A stretch of 36,497 nt of DNA from Parcubacteria group bacterium Greene1014_15 (GCA_007376725.1 VMGT01000013.1:1-36497); one strand, 5' to 3'; positions 1 to 7,314 are shown, counted from the stretch's first letter. Numbers and translations are program-made. The notes: a model not told the origin generated them from the letters alone.

Positions 1-678
1 GAACGGCGTGCAGTGATCGAAGCAACGATGAAAGCTGGTGCACGGAAAGCGTATGTTATCCGCGAACCCATTTTGGCCGCAATTGGCGCAGGGATACCTA
101 TATATGAGGCGCGGGGACACATGGTTGTTGATATTGGCGGCGGTACAACTGACGTGGCCGTTATTTCTCTCGGTGGCATAGTGTCTTCGGCCTCGGTGAA
201 ATGCGCAGGAAATCGTATTGATGCCTCTATTATTGACTACATTAAAAAGACGTTCAATCTGGCGATTGGCGATAAAACAGCGGAAGATATTAAAATGCAG
301 GTAGGTTCTGCCGTGCCCGTTGACGAGGAACTTTCCATGACTATCAAGGGGCGTGATTTTGTTTCTGGACTTCCGCGATCCACGGAGATCAAGACCAATG
401 AAATTGTAAAAGCGATCACAAAGGAGCTTCGAGAGGTAATCAAAGCTATCAAAGATGTTTTGCAGGAAACGCCTCCTGAATTGTCAGCAGATATCATAGA
501 TCAGGGTATTATTATGACCGGCGGGACGTCACAACTGCGCAATCTGCCGGAACTTGTCTTTCGCCGCACGGGCGTGAAAGCTGTTCTCGCGAAAGATCCG
601 CTCTACTGTGTGGCGAATGGGACGGGAATTGCTCTTGAGCATTTGGATACATATAAAAGGACAATTATTTCCAAATAA
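1..678 (+). CDS. mreB: MreB-family actin homologue, C-terminal part (5' end outside window)
   Basis: MreB is the bacterial actin that forms membrane-bound filaments and directs cell-wall elongation. The frame is open from base 1, so the N-terminal third, including phosphate-1, lies outside. About 225 residues remain: the second phosphate-binding motif VDIGGGTTDVAVISLGG, the GRD-GLPR segment, and the adenosine-region motif MTGGTSQLRNLPEL. The protein ends at TAA 676-678. It is a diverged paralogue of the full MreB at 11049-12113 (EPILAAIGAG against EPMAAALGMH). The polymerase delta'-like gene follows after 12 bp, so the two are probably co-transcribed. I am sure of the family; whether it does rod-shape work or another filament role cannot be told. 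Confidence 0.93.
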   Translation, partial: ERRAVIEATMKAGARKAYVIREPILAAIGAGIPIYEARGHMVVDIGGGTTDVAVISLGGIVSSASVKCAGNRIDASIIDYIKKTFNLAIGDKTAEDIKMQVGSAVPVDEELSMTIKGRDFVSGLPRSTEIKTNEIVKAITKELREVIKAIKDVLQETPPELSADIIDQGIIMTGGTSQLRNLPELVFRRTGVKAVLAKDPLYCVANGTGIALEHLDTYKRTIISK

Positions 679-690
679 GTTTCTTTCCGT

Positions 691-1398
691 ATGGAAAAGA
701 ATATTACTCATTTTATTGAAACACTGCGGGAGCATTATGAACGGAGGGGTGGTCTTCATCATGCGTATCTGCTCGATCGCAGCACGGCGCGGACACGCGG
801 TGAACTTTTTACATTTTTTGAAAGCGATCTTGGTATGGCAACGTCGGGAAATCCGGATATTTGGAGCGCTTCCTTTGAATCATTTGGCATTGATGATGCG
901 CGAGAGCTTGGTGAACGTGCATCGCGAAGTCCGCTTGGCGATCGAAAAATTTTTATTATTGAAATGCAGTTCATTACGGTGCAGGCGCAGAATGCTTTGC
1001 TCAAGGTTCTCGAAGATCCGGTGAAAGACACACATTTTTTCTTTTTGATGCCCAGTGCCAGTGCGGATATTTTGCTTCCCACGGTGCTCTCGCGCCTTAT
1101 GCGTATAGGAGGAGCAGGGTGCGCAGAGCAGGTGGTTGATGATCGGGTGAGATCTTTTCTTGCGTATGATAGAGCGAAACGCATCGTATTTCTTAAGACT
1201 GCTTCCCAAATTCTAGAAGACAAGAAGGCTGCTGTTACGTTTATTAATTCACTCGAAGAGCTTGTATATTCGAAGGCTCGTGGCGCCGCAGTACCTTCTG
1301 AAATTGCCCAATCTCTCGAAGAAATTGAGCTTTGTCGCGGCTATATGTATGACACATCAGGGTCTATGAAGATACTACTTGAACATGATACTACTTGA
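691..1398 (+). CDS. holB: DNA polymerase III delta'-like subunit (tail altered by duplication)
   Basis: This is an AAA+ clamp-loader-like protein of 235 residues. The signature VQAQNALLKVLEDP followed by a TVLSRLMRI segment (sensor-1 SRC-like position) is typical of delta'/DnaX proteins. No Walker A is visible, which fits a non-hydrolysing delta' subunit. The short N-terminus (HHAYLLDRS) aligns with the usual start of delta'. The C-terminus is odd: a perfect 16-bp tandem duplication (1371-1386 and 1387-1402) shifts the frame and stops the protein at LLEHDTT. With one copy removed it would end LLEHLALVLPVFE at 1430-1432, just before the terminator, which is the usual style of delta' C-termini. 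The extra copy is either a recent mutation or an assembly error. Confidence 0.82.
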   Translation: MEKNITHFIETLREHYERRGGLHHAYLLDRSTARTRGELFTFFESDLGMATSGNPDIWSASFESFGIDDARELGERASRSPLGDRKIFIIEMQFITVQAQNALLKVLEDPVKDTHFFFLMPSASADILLPTVLSRLMRIGGAGCAEQVVDDRVRSFLAYDRAKRIVFLKTASQILEDKKAAVTFINSLEELVYSKARGAAVPSEIAQSLEEIELCRGYMYDTSGSMKILLEHDTT

Positions 1399-1402
1399 AC
1401 AT
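1371..1402 (+). repeat. 16-bp perfect tandem duplication at the 3' end of the delta' gene
   Basis: The unit GATACTACTTGAACAT occurs twice with no spacer. Because 16 is not a multiple of 3, the second copy moves the reading frame and creates the TGA at 1396-1398. Deleting one copy restores nine residues of plausible C-terminus. Confidence 0.9.
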
Positions 1403-1435
1403 TTGGCGCTCGTACTGCCGGTTTTTGAATGAGAG

Positions 1436-1461
1436 AACGGCGACTTTTTTGAGTCGCCGTT
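1436..1461 (+). terminator. Hairpin terminator after the delta' gene
   Basis: A 10-bp perfect stem (AACGGCGACT / AGTCGCCGTT) has a 6-base loop. It lies 4 bp after the reconstructed stop of the delta' gene and just before the convergent clpP stop, so it can serve both strands. The T-run is poor on the plus strand. Confidence 0.65.
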
Positions 1462-1474
1462 TGTTGCGGGAGGG

Positions 1475-2047
1475 CTACCGATGCTTTACAGGGAGTATGT
1501 CATGGACAAATCCCAATCGCTTTGCATCTTCTGGTGTAATCACGGTCCCGTCGCGGCACATCTCTTTGATTCTTTTGAGAGAAAGTTTTGTTTGGGATGC
1601 AATGATCTCATAATATTTTATACTGTCCCAATCGAAACATTTGTTCATCTCAGAGATGTCCGTTTGGGTATGCTTGCCTTCAGACAGAGACATGTTCATC
1701 TGATGAAGGTGTATGAGAGTGTTTGGTGTTATGAAACGGTGCTTTTTTGGCACAGAGAGGAGCGCAAGGATTGCTGCCGAGGCGACGATTCCCGTACCGA
1801 GAGCATGTATATTCGGTCGTGGGTTTAGCGCGTAGTTGAGAAGGTCGTACCAAGCGAATGTGGGGGCAATATCTCCGCCCGGACTCATAATGTAGAGTAG
1901 AATTGGCGATTCTGTATCAGCGGAGATTTTCTCGTCGGGGATTTTCCTGTCTCCTTCAAGAAATACCATGAGCTGCTGATACATATCTTCAAAAAGCTCA
2001 TCAGTGCAGGGGCCTAACCAATTAAGTCTGCGGATGCCCGTGAGCAT
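1475..2047 (-). CDS. clpP: ClpP-family serine protease (190 aa)
   Basis: ClpP forms the proteolytic barrel that degrades proteins fed to it by Clp ATPases. The oxyanion-loop motif SPGG is at 55-58. The catalytic triad can be placed at Ser90 (GIVASAAIL), His115 (IHLHQ) and Asp166 (CRDGTVIT, followed by TPEDAKRLGFV), all in standard spacing. The protein is diverged: the usual GQAASM and PNARIMIHQP blocks read GIVASA and PNTLIHLHQM, and there is a charged insert at about 33-47. It may therefore be a second, specialised ClpP or a ClpP-like peptidase. The ATG start is backed by an AAAAAGGAG ribosome site. No Clp ATPase gene is nearby. It is transcribed convergently with the delta' gene. Confidence 0.85.
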   Translation of the reverse strand: MLTGIRRLNWLGPCTDELFEDMYQQLMVFLEGDRKIPDEKISADTESPILLYIMSPGGDIAPTFAWYDLLNYALNPRPNIHALGTGIVASAAILALLSVPKKHRFITPNTLIHLHQMNMSLSEGKHTQTDISEMNKCFDWDSIKYYEIIASQTKLSLKRIKEMCRDGTVITPEDAKRLGFVHDILPVKHR

Positions 2048-2100
2048 GACGCGCTCCTTTTTGTGTGAGAGAACGATTGAACATTAATGCTACCATCTTC

Positions 2101-2128
2101 AGCATAGAGGTTTTCGAGAAATGGTCAA
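2101..2128 (-). promoter_or_regulatory. Candidate promoter of clpP
   Basis: Read on the minus strand, TTGACC (2123-2128) and TATGCT (2101-2106) are separated by 16 bp and lie about 55 bp before the clpP start. No heat-shock inverted repeat (CIRCE) is seen. Confidence 0.45.
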
Positions 2129-2158
2129 TGCGCCCTCCTGTTTTTGACAGAATAGGTA

Positions 2159-2167
2159 TGTGGATAA
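2159..2167 (-). promoter_or_regulatory. Perfect DnaA box (TTATCCACA on the minus strand)
   Basis: The plus strand reads TGTGGATAA. It is part of a 12-mer TGTGGATAAATC that recurs at 30799-30810 upstream of mraZ. It lies just after a TTGACA (2144-2149), upstream of the NPF and cysteine-repeat genes. Confidence 0.55.
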
Positions 2168-2244
2168 ATCATTTTTTATGCGGGTTACTGTGGCATATAC
2201 TGGAATCACTACATAGTACTCATTATTAGTTTATTTTATAATTT

Positions 2245-2523
2245 ATGGAACAGGGGAAAGGTACAAATCCCATGATTGTTGCTGTTGTTGCGGCGCTTGT
2301 CATGGGGCTCGCCGGGGGATACTACTACGGCTTCACGCGAGGAAAAGCTACAGTGGTCGCAGAGCAAGATAAAGCGGCACAAGTTGCTGCGGAGGAAGCG
2401 CAACAGCAATTAGCAGAGCAGGCGAACCCATTTGGCTCTGAAGAAGAGAGCGCCGTGAATCCCTTCACGGAGACGTATGAAAATCCGTTTGAAGGAGGCG
2501 GGTTTAATCCTTTCGCTCAATAG
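2245..2523 (+). CDS. Small membrane protein with four NPF motifs, function unknown
   Basis: The protein has 92 residues. A single hydrophobic segment (about 10-28, IVAVVAALVMGLAGGYYYG) would anchor it in the membrane. An Ala/Gln-rich, probably helical stretch (39-60) follows, then an acidic tail carrying NPF at 61-63, 72-74, 80-82 and 88-90 and ending NPFAQ. The next gene product also has an NNPF immediately after its predicted signal-peptide cut. The two genes are 32 bp apart and probably co-transcribed, so they may act together at the cell surface. There is no Shine-Dalgarno site, and TATAAT at 2237-2242 is too close to the ATG to be its -10 box. I do not recognise the family. Confidence 0.75.
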   Translation: MEQGKGTNPMIVAVVAALVMGLAGGYYYGFTRGKATVVAEQDKAAQVAAEEAQQQLAEQANPFGSEEESAVNPFTETYENPFEGGGFNPFAQ

Positions 2524-4070
2524 CACATGTCAATATTTTTAATTATTCACATTATATGAAGAAGTACGCTTTGATACTTGGAACGATCACAGTCTCTGTT
2601 TTTTTCGGGGCTGTGCTTGTTGCGAATGCTCAAAATAATCCATTTGCAATCGAATTTCCAATTGCAGAGCTTGGCAACTGTGGTTCGATACAAGAATGCA
2701 AGGTTTTCTGCGACGATCCGGCAAATGGAGAAGCTTGTTTTGCATTTGCAGAGAGTCATGGCTTGGTGCGGGAAGAGGATACCAGGAGGCACGACGAGGA
2801 GAAAAATTTTAAGGAACGTCGGCGTGATGTTTTGCAAGAGCAGACCGGTCCGGGCGGCTGCAATTCAGAAGAATCTTGTCGAGCTTTTTGTTCTGATCCG
2901 GCAAATGGGGAAGAATGCTTGGCATTCGCAAAACGACACAAACTTCACTCGGAAGACAAACTTGCAGAAATCGAGACGAAAATAGAACACAATCGCAGGA
3001 AAGAAGAAGTAGTGCAGGCTGGCAGTGGTCCCGGAGGATGTAATTCACCGGAAACATGCGACGCATTTTGTCGGGAGCCTGCAAATAGGCAGACATGCTT
3101 TGCTTTTGCAAAAGAGCACGACCTCATTCCACAAGAAGAGTTGGCGCAGATTGAGCAACAGTTGAATCGTCCACAGACCGGTCCGGGCGGCTGCGATTCG
3201 CGAGAAACATGCGATGCGTTCTGCCGTACGCCAGCAAATGCGCAGACGTGTTTAGATTTTGCCGTCGCAAACGGACAGCTTACAGCAGAACAAGCAGCAC
3301 AATTTAGAGAAATACAACTTAACAGGGTGTCAGATCGAGTTCGTCCTCGCGTGCGCGGACCAAATATCAGGGGCCCGGAGGAGCCGGAAATTGATGAACT
3401 AAAGGCTGCAGAGGTGATTGCGCAGAATGGCGGTCCGGGAGGATGCAAGACGTTTGAAGAATGCGAAGCGTTCTGTAATGATCCTCAAAATGAAGATACT
3501 TGTTTTAATTTTGCGCGTGAGCATGGTTTGATGCCGCAAGAAGAGTTGAATAAAATCGAGAAGCTCCGCACGACAACGGGACCGGGCGGTTGCCGCGGAC
3601 GGCAGTGTGAAGAGTTCTGTTCGCAGGAAGGCCGCGAAGAAGAGTGTCTTAATTTTGCCATTGATAATGGTCTTGTGCCGCCCGAAGAGGTGGAGCAAGC
3701 GAAGAAGTTTATTGATATTGCTAAAAAAGGAGGACCCGGGGGGTGCAAGGGGCGCCGGTGTGAAGACTTTTGCAACCAACCTGAAAATCAGGAGCAGTGC
3801 TTTGCGTTTGCAAAAGAGAACGGACTCATTCCTCCAGAAGAAATTCAAAAGATTGAAAGAATTCAGCAAACACTCAAGACAGGGGGTGGTCCCGGGGGTT
3901 GCACATCAGAGCAAACATGTCGTAGTCACTGTTCAGATCCGTCTCACTTTGAGGAGTGTGCAGGCTTTGCTGTTGGCGCCGGACTCGTGAATCCGGAAGA
4001 AGCAATGATGCAACTCGAACAGTTTGTCGGCGCCGGTCAACATCAAGGGTTTGGCCCCGGAGGTCCGCAA

Positions 4071-4175
4071 GGATTCGGCCAAGGTCCGGGTCAAGGATTC
4101 GGCCAAGGTCCGGGTCAAGGATTCGGCCAAGGTCCGGGTCAAGGATTCGGCCAAGGTCCGGGTCAAGGATTCGGT
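4071..4175 (+). repeat. 24-bp tandem repeat encoding GFGQGPGQ
   Basis: Four identical 24-bp units (4071-4094, 4095-4118, 4119-4142, 4143-4166) and a partial fifth run straight into the frameshift. Exact identity between units suggests recent expansion by slippage or recombination. Confidence 0.92.
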
Positions 4176-4789
4176 GAGGAGGCTTTGGAGGACAATTTGA
4201 TGCGGAGCGCCAAAAGCAATTTGAAGAAAGGTTCAAACAATTTGAACAGTTTAGAAATCAGTTCGAACAGGGTGGCCCGCAAGGACAAGGATTCCCCGGC
4301 GACCATGGCGGTTTTCCTGGACAAGGCGGGACTGACGGTCAATTCCCCGGAGGCGGAGCAACGCAAGGTGATTTCCCGGGAGGAGAGGGAGTTAGACCCG
4401 GGTTCGACTCGACGGGAAGCAGACAGGGGCGAGGACCTATGGGAACGCCTCGCATGCCGCTTGGGGGCCAAGGCATGCCTTCACCAGGTGAAAGGGGCCA
4501 CTCGTTTGAGGGGGAAGCGAACAGACAATTTGAAGGTGAGTTTAACAAGCAATTTGATCAGCAATTCAACCAACAGCGTGAGGAAGAAATAAGGCGGCGT
4601 ATGCAAGAGAGCGGTTCCCAGGGAAACTTTGGCCAGCCTGGAGTTTTCCCGGGCCAAGGCAGTACTGGGGGAACATTTCCTGGTGATGGCGCTACAGGAG
4701 GAAATTTTCCGGGCGGTTTTCATCCACCAGAGGGCAGTTTTACCCAGCCGACAGGAACGATGATGCCTCCACCAAGCGAAGACTTTGGA

Positions 4790-5090
4790 ACGATGCATCC
4801 TCCAACAACGATGCCTCCGCCAACAACTACAACGATGCCACCACCGACAACCATGCCTCCGCCAACCGGCACGTTCACTGAACCAACAACGATGCCTCCG
4901 CCAACAACTACAACGATGCCACCACCGACATCACCTCCACCGAGCACGTTCACTGAACCTACGACAATGCCGCCTCCAACAACGATGCCACCACCGACAT
5001 CACCTCCACCAAGTACGTTCACTGAACCAACAACCATGCCGCCTCCAACAACGATGCCGCCACCGACATCACCTCCACCGGATGGGGGAA
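4790..5090 (+). repeat. Pro/Thr-coding repeats (TTMPPPT units)
   Basis: Short, slightly varied units encode TTMPPPT and FTEPTTMPPP. Longer blocks of about 65-70 bp recur, each beginning at a CACGTTCACTGAACC-like or ACGTTCACTGAACC sequence. The result is a stiff, probably wall-spanning or glycosylated stalk before the C-terminal hydrophobic helix. Confidence 0.85.
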
Positions 5091-5192
5091 TGATGATGCA
5101 TCCACCGGGAGCATTTGGGAATATCACACGTGTGATTGCGACCGTTCTAGGAGCCTTTCTCCAGTTATTCAGATAAAATAGACAGTGCGGAG

Positions 5193-5232
5193 AAACCACA
5201 TTCCAAATCGATTTGGAATGTGGTTTTGTTTT
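5193..5232 (+). terminator. Strong rho-independent terminator after the cysteine-repeat gene
   Basis: A perfect 34-bp palindrome (5193-5226, arms AAACCACATTCCAAAT either side of CG) is followed by TGTTTTT. It lies 17 bp after the stop of the repeat protein and directly before frr. Confidence 0.85.
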
Positions 5233-5241
5233 TGCTACTAT
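5213..5241 (+). promoter_or_regulatory. Candidate leaderless promoter of frr, overlapping the terminator
   Basis: TTGGAA (5213-5218), a 17-bp spacer and TACTAT (5236-5241) place transcription start at the frr ATG (5249). The -35 box lies inside the downstream arm of the terminator palindrome. No ribosome site is present. Confidence 0.5.
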
Positions 5242-5248
5242 GCATTGT

Positions 5249-5800
5249 ATGGCATACGATTTTGCACAATTCAAAAAAAGCGTGAAAGGAGTCGAAGAGT
5301 GGCTTCAGAAAGAATTCAGCACGATACGCACAAGCAGGGCGTCACCCTCTTTGCTTGACGGGGTTTTTGTGGATGCGTATGGAACAAAAATGCCGATTAT
5401 GCAAGTTGCGAGCATGGCATCAGAAGATGCACGGACACTACGCGTTGCTCCATGGGACATGACTCAAGTAAAAGCGATTGAAAAAGCAATCACTGTTGCG
5501 AATCTTGGCGTTTCGGTTTCTGTTGATGATCATGGAATTCGCGTTCATTTTCCCGAGCTTACTGGAGAGCGGCGAGCGATGCTTGCAAAACTTGCAAAAG
5601 AAAGATTGGAACAGGCTCGTATTACACTTCGACAAGAACGCGACAAAGTTTGGAACGATATTCAGGATAAAGAACATGCCGGGAGTATTCCCGAGGATGT
5701 AAAGTTTCAAGCAAAAGATGCCCTGCAGAAAATTATGGATGAAACAAACAAACGTCTGGAAGAAATGACCGAGAAAAAAGAAAAAGAAATATTGTCGTAG
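5249..5800 (+). CDS. frr: Ribosome-recycling factor
   Basis: RRF works with EF-G to split the post-termination ribosome. At 183 residues from ATG 5249 it matches the family length of about 185. Family features are visible: the IRTSRASPSLLDGV block near the N-terminus, the RVAPWDMTQVKAIEKAI segment, the FPELTGERRAMLAKLAKE motif, and a C-terminal helix rich in Lys/Glu. MAYDFAQF is chosen as the start because a -10 box sits 7 bp before it. An ATG at 5240 is also in frame but gives an atypical extension. The gene follows a strong terminator, so it must have its own promoter. rseP follows, separated only by the GIY-YIG element. Confidence 0.95.
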   Translation: MAYDFAQFKKSVKGVEEWLQKEFSTIRTSRASPSLLDGVFVDAYGTKMPIMQVASMASEDARTLRVAPWDMTQVKAIEKAITVANLGVSVSVDDHGIRVHFPELTGERRAMLAKLAKERLEQARITLRQERDKVWNDIQDKEHAGSIPEDVKFQAKDALQKIMDETNKRLEEMTEKKEKEILS

Positions 5801-5814
5801 ATTTTGTGTTCCCT

Positions 5815-5842
5815 GTCATTCCCGCGAAAGCGGGAATCCAGT
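5815..5842 (+). repeat. 28-bp palindromic repeat, left copy (dRS3/REP-like)
   Basis: It contains ATTCCCGCGAAAGCGGGAAT, a 6-bp-armed hairpin of the ATTCCC-N8-GGGAAT type seen in Neisseria dRS3 and many other genomes. Its exact reverse complement is at 6127-6154. Confidence 0.85.
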
Positions 5843-5853
5843 AGGATGTGTTA

Positions 5854-6153
5854 ATGAAAACCTACTATGTATACATTTTGGCAAGCAGGCGAAATGGAAC
5901 TTTGTATATTGGAGTGACCAATAATCTTGCGCGGCGTATTTGGGAGCATCAACAGAGTCTCATAGAAGGATTTACTAAAAAATATCATGTAAATCATCTT
6001 GTATATTACGAAGCGACAAATGACATAAATTCAGCACTACAAAGAGAGAAACAGTTGAAGAAGTGGAATCGAAAATGGAAACTTGAGCTTATTGAGAAAG
6101 TAAATTCAGAATGGAAAGATTTAACGACTGGATTCCCGCTTTCGCGGGAATGA
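5854..6153 (+). CDS. GIY-YIG domain protein (99 aa), mobile-element-like
   Basis: This is a small single-domain GIY-YIG nuclease of the UvrC-N/UPF0213 type. The YVYIL and LYIGVT motifs of the active-site sheet are at residues 5-20, the catalytic-type Arg lies in NLARRIWEH, and YEATNDINSALQREKQLKKW is the conserved helix with Glu. The start is taken as ATG 5854 with AGGA 7 bp upstream; an in-frame GTG at 5848 is the alternative. The gene lies wholly between two perfect inverted 28-bp palindromic repeats, and its stop codon is inside the right one, so gene and repeats probably travel together. Target and function are unknown. Confidence 0.85.
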   Translation: MKTYYVYILASRRNGTLYIGVTNNLARRIWEHQQSLIEGFTKKYHVNHLVYYEATNDINSALQREKQLKKWNRKWKLELIEKVNSEWKDLTTGFPLSRE

Positions 6154-6154
6154 C
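6127..6154 (-). repeat. 28-bp palindromic repeat, right copy (inverted)
   Basis: This is the exact reverse complement of 5815-5842. It holds the last codons and TGA stop of the GIY-YIG gene and ends 6 bp before the rseP start. Confidence 0.85.
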
Positions 6155-6160
6155 AAGAAG

Positions 6161-7258
6161 ATGCCGATACTCATTTTTATCATCATATTGGGAGGGTTGA
6201 TTCTCATCCACGAATTCGGGCATTTTATTGTCGCGAAGCGTTCCGGTATTCGTGTTGACGAATTCGGTATCGGTTTTCCACCCCGGTTACTTCGTCTTTT
6301 CAAAAAAGGGGAGACCGAATATACCATTAACGCCATTCCGTTCGGAGGTTTCGTAAAAATATTCGGAGAAAATCCGACTGACGAAACTCGTACGGAAGGG
6401 TCTGATAAGAAACGCAGTTTTATCCATAAATCTAAGATGACACAGATGGCGGTCATAGCTGCCGGCATTGTTTTTAATGTGTTGATTGGCTGGCTTTTGC
6501 TCTCGATCATCTTCGCTATTGGCTTTCCTGCGTCAGTTGATCTCTATCCAGAACGCACGCTTGAGAACGTTGGTGTGACAGTTCTAGGCGTTCTTGAGAG
6601 CTCGCCTGCGGCAAGGGCAGGCTTTAAGGATGGCGATGTTCTCAAGTCCATTGCTGTTGTAGGAGAAGGAACGCGTTTTCCTGCAACCTCGGTAAAAAAT
6701 GTTCAAGAATTTATTAGCGCTCACAATGAGCCTCTCTCCATAGAGATTGTACGCAATAGAGAGGTAAAGACTATTGAGGTAACCCCTGCGGACGGGGTTG
6801 TTAAAGACAAACATGCAATTGGAGTTTCTATGGATGAGATCGGCTTTCTGCGCTTTCCAGTTCACGAAGCGCTGTGGCAGGGCGCTCGTCTCACGTACGA
6901 ATATATTGGACAAATCGCTGTCGGTCTTTTTTCTCTTATACACCAAGCGATCATGGGCACAGCTGATTTTTCACAAGTGAGCGGCCCCGTTGGGATTGTG
7001 GGTATTGTTGATGATGTTTCTGCTCTCGGCTTTCTCTATATTCTGCGTTTCGCGGCGATCATTTCTATTAATCTCGGGATTTTGAATCTGCTGCCGTTTC
7101 CAGCGCTTGACGGCGGTCGTCTCTTCTTTTTGCTTATTGAGGCTCTTTGTCGCAAACCACTCCCGCCACGGTTTGTTATTATGGCAAATACTGTCGGTTT
7201 CGTTCTTCTTATAATCTTAATGGTTGCTGTGACGTGGAAAGATATTGTTGCACTATAA
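6161..7258 (+). CDS. rseP: RseP-type site-2 (RIP) zinc metalloprotease
   Basis: This intramembrane protease cleaves membrane-embedded substrates such as anti-sigma factors or signal-peptide remnants. The N-terminal membrane helix holds HEFGH (17-21, zinc ligands and Glu). A single PDZ domain lies at about 130-215 (ESSPAARAGFKDGDVLKSI). The third zinc ligand is in the LNLLPFPALDGGR motif (308-320, Asp317). It has about four membrane helices and the family's usual 365 residues. In many bacteria rseP lies near frr, as here, with the GIY-YIG element inserted between them. No good ribosome site precedes ATG 6161, which is 6 bp from the repeat, so the element may have replaced the native upstream signals. 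Confidence 0.95.
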   Translation: MPILIFIIILGGLILIHEFGHFIVAKRSGIRVDEFGIGFPPRLLRLFKKGETEYTINAIPFGGFVKIFGENPTDETRTEGSDKKRSFIHKSKMTQMAVIAAGIVFNVLIGWLLLSIIFAIGFPASVDLYPERTLENVGVTVLGVLESSPAARAGFKDGDVLKSIAVVGEGTRFPATSVKNVQEFISAHNEPLSIEIVRNREVKTIEVTPADGVVKDKHAIGVSMDEIGFLRFPVHEALWQGARLTYEYIGQIAVGLFSLIHQAIMGTADFSQVSGPVGIVGIVDDVSALGFLYILRFAAIISINLGILNLLPFPALDGGRLFFLLIEALCRKPLPPRFVIMANTVGFVLLIILMVAVTWKDIVAL

Positions 7259-7284
7259 ACTTTCTGGCACGCAAAAAAAGGAAT

Positions 7285-7314
7285 CGCGCAGAGACTCGTG
7301 CTCTGCGCGGTTTT
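7285..7314 (+). terminator. Rho-independent terminator after rseP
   Basis: Stem CGCGCAGAG / CTCTGCGCG with a 7-base loop, followed by GTTTTG, 26 bp after the rseP stop. Confidence 0.75.

Larger units (their letters stand above)
2556..5176 (+). pseudogene. Exported GPGGC cysteine-repeat protein, interrupted by a -1 frameshift near 4175
   Basis: The N-terminus is a signal peptide (MKKYALILGTITVSVFFGA..ANA-Q). Eight cysteine modules follow (residues about 39-490), each roughly GPGGCxSxExC-xxFC-xxPxNxExCxxFA. Each has four Cys in C-x4/5-C-x3-C-x7/8-C spacing, and helical charged linkers join them. Next comes a GFGQGPGQ run from four exact 24-bp repeats. After it the original frame turns into unlikely sequence and stops at 4592. 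The frame one base back continues the same style (GGFGGQFDAERQKQFEERF) up to 5176, ending in a Pro/Thr-rich TTMPPPT region and a hydrophobic C-terminal helix. Restoring one G in GGTGAGGAGGC joins them into about 870 residues. It was probably one surface protein; the break is a real mutation, phase variation or a sequencing error. Function unknown. Confidence 0.8.

Noticed and set aside
1481-1828. Plus-strand ORF antisense to clpP
   Set aside because: The minus-strand frame has full ClpP motifs and a ribosome site; this one has neither.
2237-2242. TATAAT as the promoter of the NPF gene
   Set aside because: It ends 2 bp before the ATG, so transcription would begin inside the coding sequence.
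4071-4175. Possible CRISPR array
   Set aside because: The 24-bp units are contiguous without spacers and encode protein in frame; no cas genes are present.
3956-4177. Arg-rich ORF over the 24-bp repeats
   Set aside because: It is an out-of-frame translation of the GFGQGPGQ repeat within the cysteine-repeat gene.
4720-5274. Gly/Val-rich ORF on the minus strand
   Set aside because: It is the antisense of the Pro/Thr repeat region; its composition follows from the repeats.
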